Shown: in pieces, positions 25,011 through 32,845 of the stretch
How positions within the stretch are numbered: position 1 is the first letter of the stretch
Layout of the letters: each line of letters starts with the position of its first letter
From: Sphaerochaeta sp.
GTDB taxonomy: Bacteria > Spirochaetota > Spirochaetia > Sphaerochaetales > Sphaerochaetaceae
Reading direction: 5' to 3'
NCBI GenBank assembly: GCA_016342655.1
Contig: JAEINL010000031.1
Coordinates: forward strand, 1-42,648
DNA: 42,648 bases
The notes under the pieces: model-generated
Told to the model about the DNA's origin: nothing
The model's database searches: none
The model's input: the letters and a program-made list of their open reading frames with translations, nothing else
Program-made: the position numbers and the translations under genes

Positions 25011-25898
25011 GTGAATGGTTTGACTTTATTGGTCTATATGATCTCATTTGCTCTTGGCTGCATGACGCTAGCTTTGGCAATCGTCTATAGCATGCACTCT
25101 TCGCACCAATGGACCAAATTCTTTATTATTTGCCATGCATCCCTTTTGGGATGTATGATGCTTTTAGCCCTGCAGTTTATCTCAGACCTTTTTCTTGTTG
25201 GAACGGCATCTGTAGTGGTGAGATATATCATTGGCTCTGTTTTTATTGCAAATGTGACATTCCTGACGGTGTTTCTGCCATACTTCACCACATGGGTTAT
25301 CGCACACCCTTGGAGAAACCCCTACAAGACATTTTTCTATATCCTCGCCGGTATCTATCTGAGCCTTGGAGTCTTCCATGCCATTACTGGTAACAAGACC
25401 TTTGATGCCCTTATGATCCTTTTGTTTGTCTTTGTGGTGGGGTTCTGTCTCATCATCATGCTCAAGAACCTCTCGTCCATCGAGAACAAGACGGCAAGGG
25501 CAACGTGCATCACCATCATCATTGTCAGTGCTGCGATGTTGCCCTCCATTGTCCTTTCTCTGGTTTTTCCCTCTATCAAGCCTCTTATGTACGGTGTATA
25601 TTTTCTTGCCTTCTCCATCAGCGTCATGACATTCCTGTTCATGGAGTTTGTTAGGCTGGCTAGGGAAGGGGCACTGGGTAAGAAAGACCTTGCCTTGGAA
25701 GACCTGGTACCCTATCATATTACTGAGCGTGAGTTTGTTGTAATCCAGTTGGTTAGCAACGGGCTGACGAACAAGGAGATAGCGGCAGACCTTGGTATCA
25801 GCTCTAATACGGTTAATAACCATGTGGCAAATATTTTCTCCAAGACAAAGGTCCGTAGCCGAATTGACTTGCTGAACCTGCTCAAACAAACATGGTAA
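25011..25898 (+). CDS. Membrane-anchored LuxR-type transcriptional regulator
   Basis: A 295-aa protein with about seven transmembrane segments (from 5 to 215) followed by a GerE/LuxR helix-turn-helix at about 230-290 (ITEREFVVIQLVSNGLTNKEIAADLGISSNTVNNHV). Such one-component membrane regulators are common in Clostridia and spirochaetes; the signal is unknown. The start is a GTG, 5 nt after the RloB-like stop. The C-terminus overlaps an alternative start of the hydrolase gene, and the two may be co-translated. Confidence 0.85.
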   Translation: MNGLTLLVYMISFALGCMTLALAIVYSMHSSHQWTKFFIICHASLLGCMMLLALQFISDLFLVGTASVVVRYIIGSVFIANVTFLTVFLPYFTTWVIAHPWRNPYKTFFYILAGIYLSLGVFHAITGNKTFDALMILLFVFVVGFCLIIMLKNLSSIENKTARATCITIIIVSAAMLPSIVLSLVFPSIKPLMYGVYFLAFSISVMTFLFMEFVRLAREGALGKKDLALEDLVPYHITEREFVVIQLVSNGLTNKEIAADLGISSNTVNNHVANIFSKTKVRSRIDLLNLLKQTW

Positions 25899-25909
25899 GG
25901 AGACCTGAA

Positions 25910-26743
25910 ATGCATATTTCCTATGATGTATTTGCTTGGAATACCAATCACTACCAGGACAAGGCTCCTGTGCGCAAGTGTGCCAGGGCATGGCAGATGG
26001 TGCATGAAGAGCGTTCTCCAAAAGCAGTCCTGCTTGTCCATGGCTTCAGCGGGTATCCCGGAGAGGTCATCAGGCCGGGGCTAGACCTCTATGATGCAGG
26101 TTTTGACTGCTTTGCCCCCCGTCTCCCCGGGCATGGAACAAGCGGTGATGATTTTCTCGCTTCGAAGGCTGAGGACTGGATAGGTACCATCTATGATGCC
26201 TATGCACATCTTTCCAAGTCGTATGCGAGTGTCTATCTGGTTGGTCACTCAATGGGTGGGGCCATTGCCACTATCATTGCCGATGCCTTTGCTGCCCAGC
26301 GTCTTGCCCTGCTCGCACCAGCTCTTCTGATCCCTTCCATACCGGTTTGGAAGATCAGGATTGTCCGCCACTTTGTCAAACGACTGAAAGTTGCCTGGAA
26401 GAGTGATCCTGAGTATCATTTCTACTATGAGGGCGATAAGGATGATGATGAGTTCCTTGGCTCTGAATACTGGTCTTATACCTTCCCTTCGGCTGTTTGG
26501 GAATTGGAAAAGGTTCGACGACAAGCTGTAGCCTGTCTCGATCATCTGGGTGCCGATACACTGGTCATAAGCGGGGGGTTGGACAAGACAGTCCCCCAAG
26601 CTGCCAGCCGTCTTGTCCTTGAGAAGGCAAAGGGAAAGAACAAGCACCTGCATATTCCTGCAGCCTCCCACCTCATGCCCTATGATAAGGATCTTCCTGC
26701 ACAGAACAAGGCCATGGAGAGTGTGGTATCCTGGTTGGTGTGA
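25910..26743 (+). CDS. Alpha/beta hydrolase (esterase or monoacylglycerol-lipase type)
   Basis: A 277-aa serine hydrolase. Nucleophile elbow GHSMGG with Ser114; oxyanion loop HGFSGYPGE near 44-52; catalytic Asp in SGGLDKTVP and His in AASHLMPYD near the C-terminus. No signal peptide. ATG 25910 is chosen: AAGGAG lies 7 nt upstream, although an in-frame ATG at 25892 overlaps the LuxR gene. It is the last gene of the run and is followed by a terminator. Substrate unknown. Confidence 0.88.
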   Translation: MHISYDVFAWNTNHYQDKAPVRKCARAWQMVHEERSPKAVLLVHGFSGYPGEVIRPGLDLYDAGFDCFAPRLPGHGTSGDDFLASKAEDWIGTIYDAYAHLSKSYASVYLVGHSMGGAIATIIADAFAAQRLALLAPALLIPSIPVWKIRIVRHFVKRLKVAWKSDPEYHFYYEGDKDDDEFLGSEYWSYTFPSAVWELEKVRRQAVACLDHLGADTLVISGGLDKTVPQAASRLVLEKAKGKNKHLHIPAASHLMPYDKDLPAQNKAMESVVSWLV

Positions 26744-26783
26744 TTTTTGTGTTCAGTCGGTACTTCGAGTAGTACGGAATGTG

Positions 26784-26809
26784 GCGTAAGGTTACTCCTT
26801 ACGCTCTAA
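26784..26809. terminator. Terminator between the hydrolase and the HD gene
   Basis: GCGTAAGG (26784-26791) pairs with CCTTACGC (26797-26804) round a 5-nt loop; TCTAATTTTT follows on the plus strand. The right arm contains the stop codon of the convergent HD-domain gene. Confidence 0.75.
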
Positions 26810-27524
26810 TTTTTCTCAAACGCATAGAGTGACTCTTCAGCAGTACGTAGTACTCGAAGACTGCAGAAAACTTGTCACTCAAGGAGACTACAAAGCTCTC
26901 CTTGTACCTGGGTATCTGACGAGTCTTGGGAAACATGTGTTTGACGATGATATCAGCTTCAAGATCACTTACATCGAATTGTCCTCTGGCATTAGCAAGG
27001 GCAATGTGTGGGTGCTCTCGCCCATGAAGGGATTTGTTTGAGTCATTGGTCTTGCGCTCTCTCCAATCATAGAGGAAGAAGTCATGCAAAAGACCCCCAC
27101 GGGCTGCCGAACGGTAGTCAAGACGAAGAGCCTTGGCTATCACGTAGGATATGTAGGAGACTCGGATGACATGGTCATAAATGTGGTTGGTGTGATGGAA
27201 AAACCCTTTGAGCTTGATAAACTCCTGATTGTGGAGAATGTCGTCAACAAGGAGAATGAACTCCTTACGTTGGGGGCGGGCCAGGAGAAAGGGGATTCGT
27301 CCAACACGGGCCATGGAGCTGTATAGATGATACGCTGACAAGAGGCTTATCTGGGCGATGGCAAAAAAGAACAGCATGGAATTGCTCGGTAATAGAACAT
27401 ATAGTGGTGAGAGATTTTCTGTAAGGAAGAGTAGGGCAAGTAGGATAGCTGCAATAGTGAAAAGTCTTCGCAGCTCGCTATGGTTGCCTAGTCCGAATGC
27501 AGTGGTTGTGGGAATTGCGTACAG
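26799..27524 (-). CDS. Membrane-anchored HD-domain hydrolase, probable CTG start
   Basis: An HD phosphohydrolase: His in YDHVIRVS, the HD pair in GGLLHDFFLYDW, later HGREHPHIALANA, KHMFP and SLSDKFSAVFEYY. The first ATG (27377) lacks a ribosome binding site and would cut off part of the N-terminus. The frame stays open upstream and yields a hydrophobic helix (LFTIAAILLALLFLTENLSPLYVLL) and a start-like CTG at 27524, 6 nt behind TTGGAGG. From there the protein has 241 aa with two transmembrane segments and a cytoplasmic HD domain. The CTG start is inferred from the Shine-Dalgarno sequence and the coding character. Substrate unknown. Confidence 0.72.
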   Translation of the reverse strand: MYAIPTTTAFGLGNHSELRRLFTIAAILLALLFLTENLSPLYVLLPSNSMLFFFAIAQISLLSAYHLYSSMARVGRIPFLLARPQRKEFILLVDDILHNQEFIKLKGFFHHTNHIYDHVIRVSYISYVIAKALRLDYRSAARGGLLHDFFLYDWRERKTNDSNKSLHGREHPHIALANARGQFDVSDLEADIIVKHMFPKTRQIPRYKESFVVSLSDKFSAVFEYYVLLKSHSMRLRKIRA

Positions 27525-27603
27525 TGTAGTCCTCCAAGATATAATTCCTTGAACTCTATATGAAATTAGGAGTTAGGGTCAATGCAATGACCTTCTCAAA
27601 TGC

Positions 27604-27695
27604 CAAAACCTTGGTAAAATCATGGTTTTGTAGAAGACAGTTTTGTGGATATATACCAAAGGTGATATTCTGTTCGTATGCAACACCCTTGGTAT
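27604..27695 (+). other. Two inverted repeats in the gltX leader region
   Basis: CAAAACC (27604-27610) with GGTTTTG (27624-27630), and ATACCAA-A-GGTG (27653-27664) with CACC-C-TTGGTAT (27684-27695, one mismatch, 19-nt loop). There is no T-box sequence. A 73-codon plus-strand ORF (27560-27781) across this region has no family likeness and I do not call it. It may be a structured leader or nothing. Confidence 0.35.
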
Positions 27696-27800
27696 CCCTT
27701 GAGGATATGCTTGCGATGTTTGGAACACTGAATTCGGAGGATTGTTGCCATTATCTCATATTTACGGTACAACAGTACTAATGAGAAGGAGTATATCCTG

Positions 27801-29282
27801 ATGGAAGTTAGAGTACGTTACGCCCCCTCCCCAACCGGCTTGCAACATATCGGTGGAGTGCGGACAGCATTGTTCAATTATTTTTTTGCCCGTGCGAACG
27901 GGGGGAAATTCATTCTTCGTGTAGAAGACACTGACCAAGAGAGGTACAGCGACGAATCCTTGGAGGATTTGTACAATACCCTCAACTGGTTAGGCCTCAC
28001 CTGTGATGAAGGTCCGCTTGTCGGTGGTCCTTACGGACCGTATGTCCAGAGCGAACGCTTTGAGCTCTACAAAAAATATGCCGAACAGCTGGTTTCTGAT
28101 GGCAAGGCCTACCGGTGCTACTGCACCTCTGAGCGTCTCGAAGCGCTTAGGGCTGAACAGCAGGCTGCAAAAAGCGAGATGCAAGGCTATGACCGTCATT
28201 GCTCCAACCTTAGTGACGAAGAGCGTTCTGAACTTGAAAGCCAAGGCTTGACGAGTGTCATCCGTCTCAAGGTTCCTACAGAGGGAAAGACTACCATCCA
28301 CGATGTGCTCATGGGTGACATAACCCGTCGCAACCGAGACGTCAGTCCTGATCCGATTCTCCTGAAAAGTGACGGGTTCCCTACCTATCATCTGGCAAAC
28401 GTCATCGACGACCATATGATGCATATCACGCATATCATGCGTGCCCAGGAGTGGATTCCCTCGGGGCCTCTCCATATTCTGTTGTATGAGGCTTTTGGCT
28501 GGGAAGCTCCCCTGTACTGCCACCTTCCCATGGTCATGGGCAAGGATGGCCAGAAACTTTCCAAACGCCATGGTTCCACCTCTGTACGGGATTTTAAGGA
28601 GAAGGGATACCTGCCTGAAGCTTTGATGAACTATGTGAGTATGGTCGGCTGGTCGTATGACGGACAGAGGGAGTTCTTCACTAAAGAGGAGCTTGAGAAG
28701 GTATTTTCCTTGGAGAAGATCAACAAGGCTCCGGGGGTGTTTGACTATAAGAAGCTTGACTGGTTCAATGGCCAGTATATCCGTCTGAAGAGTGATGAGG
28801 AGCTTGCTCAGTTGCTGCTTCCCTACATGCTTGAGGCCGGCTTTGTGTCAGAGCCTCTTTCTGAGGATGTCCAAGCGAAGTTCGTTGCCCTGGTCCCTGT
28901 GGTCAAGGAGCGCCTGAAGGTGCTCAGTGATGTGGTGCCTCTCTCACGCTTCCTCTTTGAGGAGCCGCAGTATAGCGACCCTTCGTTGTTCCTTGCAAAG
29001 AATGTGGAGCTTTCTGTCGCTCTCACCGCTTTGGAAGGGGCTTATGAAATCCTGAAGAAGGGCTTTGCTGGCAATGTGTCCAACGAGGATATGGAGCAGT
29101 CGATAGCTGCCTTGGCAACCGAGTTGGATGTCAAGGTAAACGGAGTGTTCATGCCCCTGAGGGTGGCTCTTACCGGCAGTTCGGTGAGCCTTCCCCTGTT
29201 TGATTCAATTTTCCTGCTTGGGCAGGAGAAAACATTTGCAAGGATAGAGACAGCATTGTCAGTGCTGAGAAGTGAGGGTTGA
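27801..29282 (+). CDS. gltX: Glutamyl-tRNA synthetase
   Basis: A 493-aa class I synthetase charging tRNA-Glu. RYAPSPTGLQHIGGVRTAL at the N-terminus has the HIGH motif as HIGG (16-19), and KLSKRHG begins at 252. With the Rossmann domain of 30-200 and the helical anticodon domain from about 330, the length is normal. GAAGGAG stands 10 nt before the ATG. It heads a run of three synthetase genes and ends 4 nt before glyQS. A tRNA-Gln is present in the window but no glnS, so this enzyme might be non-discriminating if GatCAB exists; not decidable here. Confidence 0.96.
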   Translation: MEVRVRYAPSPTGLQHIGGVRTALFNYFFARANGGKFILRVEDTDQERYSDESLEDLYNTLNWLGLTCDEGPLVGGPYGPYVQSERFELYKKYAEQLVSDGKAYRCYCTSERLEALRAEQQAAKSEMQGYDRHCSNLSDEERSELESQGLTSVIRLKVPTEGKTTIHDVLMGDITRRNRDVSPDPILLKSDGFPTYHLANVIDDHMMHITHIMRAQEWIPSGPLHILLYEAFGWEAPLYCHLPMVMGKDGQKLSKRHGSTSVRDFKEKGYLPEALMNYVSMVGWSYDGQREFFTKEELEKVFSLEKINKAPGVFDYKKLDWFNGQYIRLKSDEELAQLLLPYMLEAGFVSEPLSEDVQAKFVALVPVVKERLKVLSDVVPLSRFLFEEPQYSDPSLFLAKNVELSVALTALEGAYEILKKGFAGNVSNEDMEQSIAALATELDVKVNGVFMPLRVALTGSSVSLPLFDSIFLLGQEKTFARIETALSVLRSEG

Positions 29283-29286
29283 GAAT

Positions 29287-30618
29287 ATGGCTGAAGTAAC
29301 AATGGACAAGATTGTCTCGCTGTGTAAGCGTCGTGGATTTATTTTCCAGTCGAGTGAAATCTATGGTGGTTTGAATGGGGCGTATGACTACGGTCCAATG
29401 GGAGTGCAGCTGAAAAATAATATCCGTGACTTCTGGTGGAAAGAGATGACACAGATCCATGACGGTATCGTCGGACTCGACGCATCCATCTTGATGCATC
29501 CCCGTGTTTGGGAAGCCAGTGGCCACGTATCGAACTTCACCGACCCTATGGTCGACTGCAAGCAGTGCAAATCACGTTTCCGAGCCGATCAGATCGATCT
29601 CAACGGTGCATGTCCTACCTGTGGCACCAAGGAAAGCTTCACAGAGCCAAGGAACTTCAATCTGATGTTCTCAACCCATATCGGTGCTGATGCTGATTCG
29701 GGTTCGACCATCTATCTCAGGCCTGAGACCGCTCAAGGCATTTATGTGGACTTCAAGAACATTGTGCAGTCGAGTAGGGTAAAGATTCCCTTTGGCATTG
29801 CCCAGGTAGGCAAGTCCTTCCGTAACGAGATTACCACCAAGAACTTCATCTTCCGCTCCTGTGAGTTTGAGCAGATGGAGATGCAGTGGTTCTGCAAGCC
29901 CGGCAGTGACGAAGAGTGGTTCTCCTACTGGAGAGAGCAGAGAATGGCTTTCTATGAGAAACTTGGCATCAAGGGGTCTAGCTTGCGCTGGCACCAGCAT
30001 GGACCTGACGAACTTGCCTTCTATGCAAAGGATGCCTATGATATCCAGTTCCTCTTCCCCATGGGTTGGCAGGAGCTCGAAGGTGTGCATAACCGTACAG
30101 ACTATGACCTCACCCAACACCAGACTTTCAGTGGTAAGGAGATGAACTACCTCGACCCTGAGTCTAACGAGCGCTATATCCCCTATGTGGTCGAGACCTC
30201 TGCAGGGCTGACACGTAACGTCCTGATGGCCCTCAGCGATGCCTACGAGGAAGAGACTCTTGACGGTGGGGATGTTCGCACTGTGATGCACTTCCACCCC
30301 AAGATTGCTCCAGTGACCGTAGCAGTGCTCCCTCTGGTAAAGAAGGATGGTATTGCAGACTATGCTTCCAAGGTTGAAAAGGATCTCCGGGAGGATTTTG
30401 TCACCTTCTTTGATATCAGTGGTGCCATCGGTCGTCGCTACCGCCGCATGGATGAGATAGGGACCCCGTACTGTGTGACAGTCGACTATGATACACTGCA
30501 AGACAATACGGTGACACTGCGCTTCCGTGACAGCATGGAACAGGTGAGAGTCCCCATTACAGACTTGGTTGCCACCATCAACAAGGCGACCAAAGAGTAC
30601 AAGAGAGTAGAGGCCTAA
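29287..30618 (+). CDS. glyQS: Glycyl-tRNA synthetase, homodimeric type
   Basis: A 443-aa class II synthetase of the alpha2 form (not the alpha-beta form of enterobacteria). It begins MAEVTMDKIVSLCKRRGFIFQSSEIYGG and has a Cys4 zinc-type cluster, CKQCKSRFRAD...CPTCGTKE. Class II motifs follow: RPETAQGIYVDFKN, then QVGKSFRNEITTKNFIFRSCEFEQMEMQWF, and the C-terminal anticodon domain from about 340. ATG 29287 is preferred to the GTG at 29272, which overlaps gltX; GAGG is 9 nt upstream. tyrS starts 2 nt after its stop. Confidence 0.96.
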   Translation: MAEVTMDKIVSLCKRRGFIFQSSEIYGGLNGAYDYGPMGVQLKNNIRDFWWKEMTQIHDGIVGLDASILMHPRVWEASGHVSNFTDPMVDCKQCKSRFRADQIDLNGACPTCGTKESFTEPRNFNLMFSTHIGADADSGSTIYLRPETAQGIYVDFKNIVQSSRVKIPFGIAQVGKSFRNEITTKNFIFRSCEFEQMEMQWFCKPGSDEEWFSYWREQRMAFYEKLGIKGSSLRWHQHGPDELAFYAKDAYDIQFLFPMGWQELEGVHNRTDYDLTQHQTFSGKEMNYLDPESNERYIPYVVETSAGLTRNVLMALSDAYEEETLDGGDVRTVMHFHPKIAPVTVAVLPLVKKDGIADYASKVEKDLREDFVTFFDISGAIGRRYRRMDEIGTPYCVTVDYDTLQDNTVTLRFRDSMEQVRVPITDLVATINKATKEYKRVEA

Positions 30619-30620
30619 GC

Positions 30621-31877
30621 ATGAATCAAGCACTTCAAACCTTGGTGGACCGTGGGTTCGTCAAGGCATGTACAGATACGGATGCACTGAGTGCATTGAT
30701 GGACAAGGAGAGCGTGAGCTTCTACGTTGGGGCTGATCCCACAGGAAAGAGTCTGCACATCGGGCATATGGTTCCTTTCTTTGCCATGCACCACCTGCAG
30801 CTTGCAGGACACAATCCCATCGCCCTTGTCGGTGGTGGCACTGCCATGATCGGTGACCCTTCGGGGAAGACCGAGCTGCGCAAGATGCTCACTCCTGAAG
30901 AGGTGGCCTCAAACTGCGCTTCCATCAAGGAGCAGTTGAGCACCGTAGTTGACTTCTCCGAGAAGCCTTCAAGTGGTATGGGTAAGGCTGTGATGCTCAA
31001 CAATGCAGACTGGCTTACCAACTTGAACTACATCGATTTCCTTCGGGAGATCGGTCGTCACTTCTCGGTAAACAGGATGCTTACCTTTGAATCTTACAAG
31101 GCAAGGCTGGAACGTGGACTCTCGTTCATTGAGTTCAACTACCAGCTGTTGCAGTCCTATGACTTTCTCACCCTCTATCGCGACCATGGGTGTCGGCTCC
31201 AGATTGGAGGCGATGACCAGTGGGGCAATATTGTTGCAGGCATCGATCTTATCAGGAAGACCGAATCAGCTGAGTGCTACGGGCTGACCTTCAACCTTAT
31301 CGCACGCGCTGATGGGCAGAAGATGGGCAAGAGCGAGAAGGGTGCAGTCTTTCTAGACCCCACACTCTTTTCACCCTATGATTTCTACCAGTACTGGCGT
31401 AATGTAAACGATGAGGATGTCATCAAGTTCCTCAAGCTCTTTACCTTTCTCCCCCTTGAGGAGATTGCGCAGTATGAGAAGGAAGGGGTCAACGTAAACG
31501 AGGCCAAGGTACGTCTGGCCTATGAGCAGACCAAGATTATTCATGGCGTTGAGGAGGCTGAGAAAGCCCAGACTGCCGCCAAGGCTATGTTTGGTTCTGC
31601 CAATCTTGGTTCTGAAGGCCGTGAAGGGATGAACTTCATTGAAGTGGAGAAGCGTGAGCTTGAAAAGGGAATCCCTGTTCTGGTTCTGTTTGCCCGCACT
31701 GACCTTGCTGCAACCAACAGTGATGCACGCCGTCTTGTCGATGGTGGGGGAGCCTGGGTCGGAGAGAGTAAGATTACTGATGCCAAAGCCATGATCGATC
31801 TCACCTACCTTGATGAGGTTGGCGAAATTCTGCTCAGGGCAGGGAAGAAACGGTACTTTAGGGTAGTGATTACGTAG
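30621..31877 (+). CDS. tyrS: Tyrosyl-tRNA synthetase
   Basis: A 418-aa class I synthetase. GADPTGKSLHIGHM has the HIGH motif at 46-49; YDFLTLYRDHGCRLQIGGDDQWGNI is the tyrosine pocket, and KMGKS begins at 234 in the place of KMSKS. A C-terminal S4-like domain follows from about 350 (DARRLVDGGGAWVGESKI). It is the last gene of the gltX-glyQS-tyrS operon. The last residues after the S4 part (RAGKKRYFRVVIT) are typical. Confidence 0.96.
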   Translation: MNQALQTLVDRGFVKACTDTDALSALMDKESVSFYVGADPTGKSLHIGHMVPFFAMHHLQLAGHNPIALVGGGTAMIGDPSGKTELRKMLTPEEVASNCASIKEQLSTVVDFSEKPSSGMGKAVMLNNADWLTNLNYIDFLREIGRHFSVNRMLTFESYKARLERGLSFIEFNYQLLQSYDFLTLYRDHGCRLQIGGDDQWGNIVAGIDLIRKTESAECYGLTFNLIARADGQKMGKSEKGAVFLDPTLFSPYDFYQYWRNVNDEDVIKFLKLFTFLPLEEIAQYEKEGVNVNEAKVRLAYEQTKIIHGVEEAEKAQTAAKAMFGSANLGSEGREGMNFIEVEKRELEKGIPVLVLFARTDLAATNSDARRLVDGGGAWVGESKITDAKAMIDLTYLDEVGEILLRAGKKRYFRVVIT

Positions 31878-32040
31878 GAAGTCCAAGGGTATACGGTTTG
31901 CCAGTGGTATTTGTTTTCTCAGTGTTCTTACAGTGTGGACTGAAGATTTTAGTACGGCTCTCTTGTGTGCCCGGAATCCCTAGGGAGCTTTCTTACTATA
32001 AGAGCAGGAGACAACAACCGTTGTTGTTGCGACACATAAA
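31878..32040. other. Intergenic stretch after tyrS
   Basis: No gene is visible. It holds two short palindromes, TCCCTAGGGA near 31978 and ACAACAA-CCG-TTGTTGT at about 32011-32027. The second may end tyrS transcripts, although no T-tract follows it. Confidence 0.3.
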
Positions 32041-32063
32041 AATTCCCCGCTATGCGAGGAATT
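32041..32063 (-). terminator. Terminator of the desulfoferrodoxin gene
   Basis: On the minus strand AATTCCTCGC-ATA-GCGGGGAATT forms a 10-bp stem (one G-U) followed by TTTTA. It lies 57 bp past the dfx stop. Confidence 0.75.
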
Positions 32064-32071
32064 GTACGAAT

Positions 32072-32101
32072 CCAGTTCTACTCTCTTGTGGGTAGAACTG
32101 G
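32072..32101. other. 10-bp hairpin downstream of dfx
   Basis: CCAGTTCTAC (32072-32081) pairs exactly with GTAGAACTGG (32092-32101), 10-nt loop, no T-tract. It stands between the dfx stop and its terminator. Confidence 0.45.
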
Positions 32102-32119
32102 CTTATGCCTTGGGAGTTC

Positions 32120-32500
32120 CTACAGGTCAATCTTCCAAAGTCCGTGCAGATTACAGTAGGCAAAAACTGCGCGAGCCTTGTCATCATCAATACAGAAGGT
32201 TGCATGAGGCTTGCCGTCTACGCTAAGGTTCTTCCTCTGTCCACCTTTCTCTGTCTCCAGATAGATCCAGCTGATGTGATGCTCTTTTGTCATGGGGTGA
32301 TCTACTGATCCGACGTTTACGGTAACAATATTGTTCTCCACTGTTGCAACAGGAACGTGTTTTTCCTTGGCTGCATCAACGGTGTTTGCCTTCAAGGGTG
32401 TCATCTCCTCTCCGCAACAGGAGAGATTAGGTCCTCTATCGACAACTTTAGCAGCAATATTCCCACAAATCTTACAAATATAAAATTCTTGATCTTTCAT
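32120..32500 (-). CDS. dfx: Desulfoferrodoxin (superoxide reductase)
   Basis: A 126-aa cytoplasmic iron protein that reduces superoxide to hydrogen peroxide without making oxygen. It has both centres: a desulforedoxin-type Cys4 site (C9, C12, C28, C29) and the catalytic Fe site ligands H48, H68, H74, C116 and H119 (CNLHG). This is the two-iron class. It has its own ribosome binding site (AAGGAG) and terminator. The gene points to an anaerobe that meets occasional oxygen. Confidence 0.95.
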   Translation of the reverse strand: MKDQEFYICKICGNIAAKVVDRGPNLSCCGEEMTPLKANTVDAAKEKHVPVATVENNIVTVNVGSVDHPMTKEHHISWIYLETEKGGQRKNLSVDGKPHATFCIDDDKARAVFAYCNLHGLWKIDL

Positions 32501-32591
32501 GTGTAATCTCCTTATCCCCTAGTATACTAAGAATAAAGCTATCCGTACAGAGGAATCCTTTGCTAATAGAAGAGTATCGTATTATTGGATT

Positions 32592-32782
32592 GATCAGATG
32601 CCATACATTGCATCTGATCCTCTGTCTGATGAATTCTTCATCAGGTATGTCTACCCAGCTGGATATCAGAGAAGAGGTCTTCATGGTGTCAGGAAGATTT
32701 GCCAGTGATCACTATAACCCTAGCCTGTCTTATAAAGTAAGAAAGCATCTTCCTTCCTTATTGGTCGGTAGATGCTTTCTTT
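32592..32782. other. Three successive hairpins between gdhA and dfx
   Basis: A: GATCAGATGC (32592-32601) with GCATCTGATC (32610-32619). B: CTGATGAA-TTC-TTCATCAG (32626-32644). C: AAGAAAGCATCT (32739-32750) with AGATGCTTTCTT (32770-32781). C lies 65 bp past the gdhA stop and may be its terminator. A and B lie upstream of dfx and could be operators or leader structures. Small ORFs crossing the region on either strand have no family likeness. Confidence 0.5.
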
Positions 32783-32845
32783 GGAATGTTGGCTTATAAC
32801 GAATGTCTCTGGTATTTCCTTCCTCTGTAAGAGGGAGTTGAAATC

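Noticed and set aside
27560-27781. 73-codon plus-strand ORF before gltX
   Set aside because: No ribosome binding site, no family likeness, and it crosses inverted repeats.
27653-27800. T-box riboswitch for gltX
   Set aside because: The T-box consensus (AGGGUGGNACCGCG) is absent.
29671-30633. Long ORFs antisense to glyQS and other highly expressed genes (for example 29671-30633, 25182-26021, 37753-38754)
   Set aside because: They mirror strong codon bias of the real genes on the other strand and have no ribosome binding site or family pattern.
32560-32799. 79-codon plus-strand ORF between dfx and gdhA
   Set aside because: No family likeness, and the sequence is dominated by three hairpins; the opposite strand ORF is equally unconvincing.
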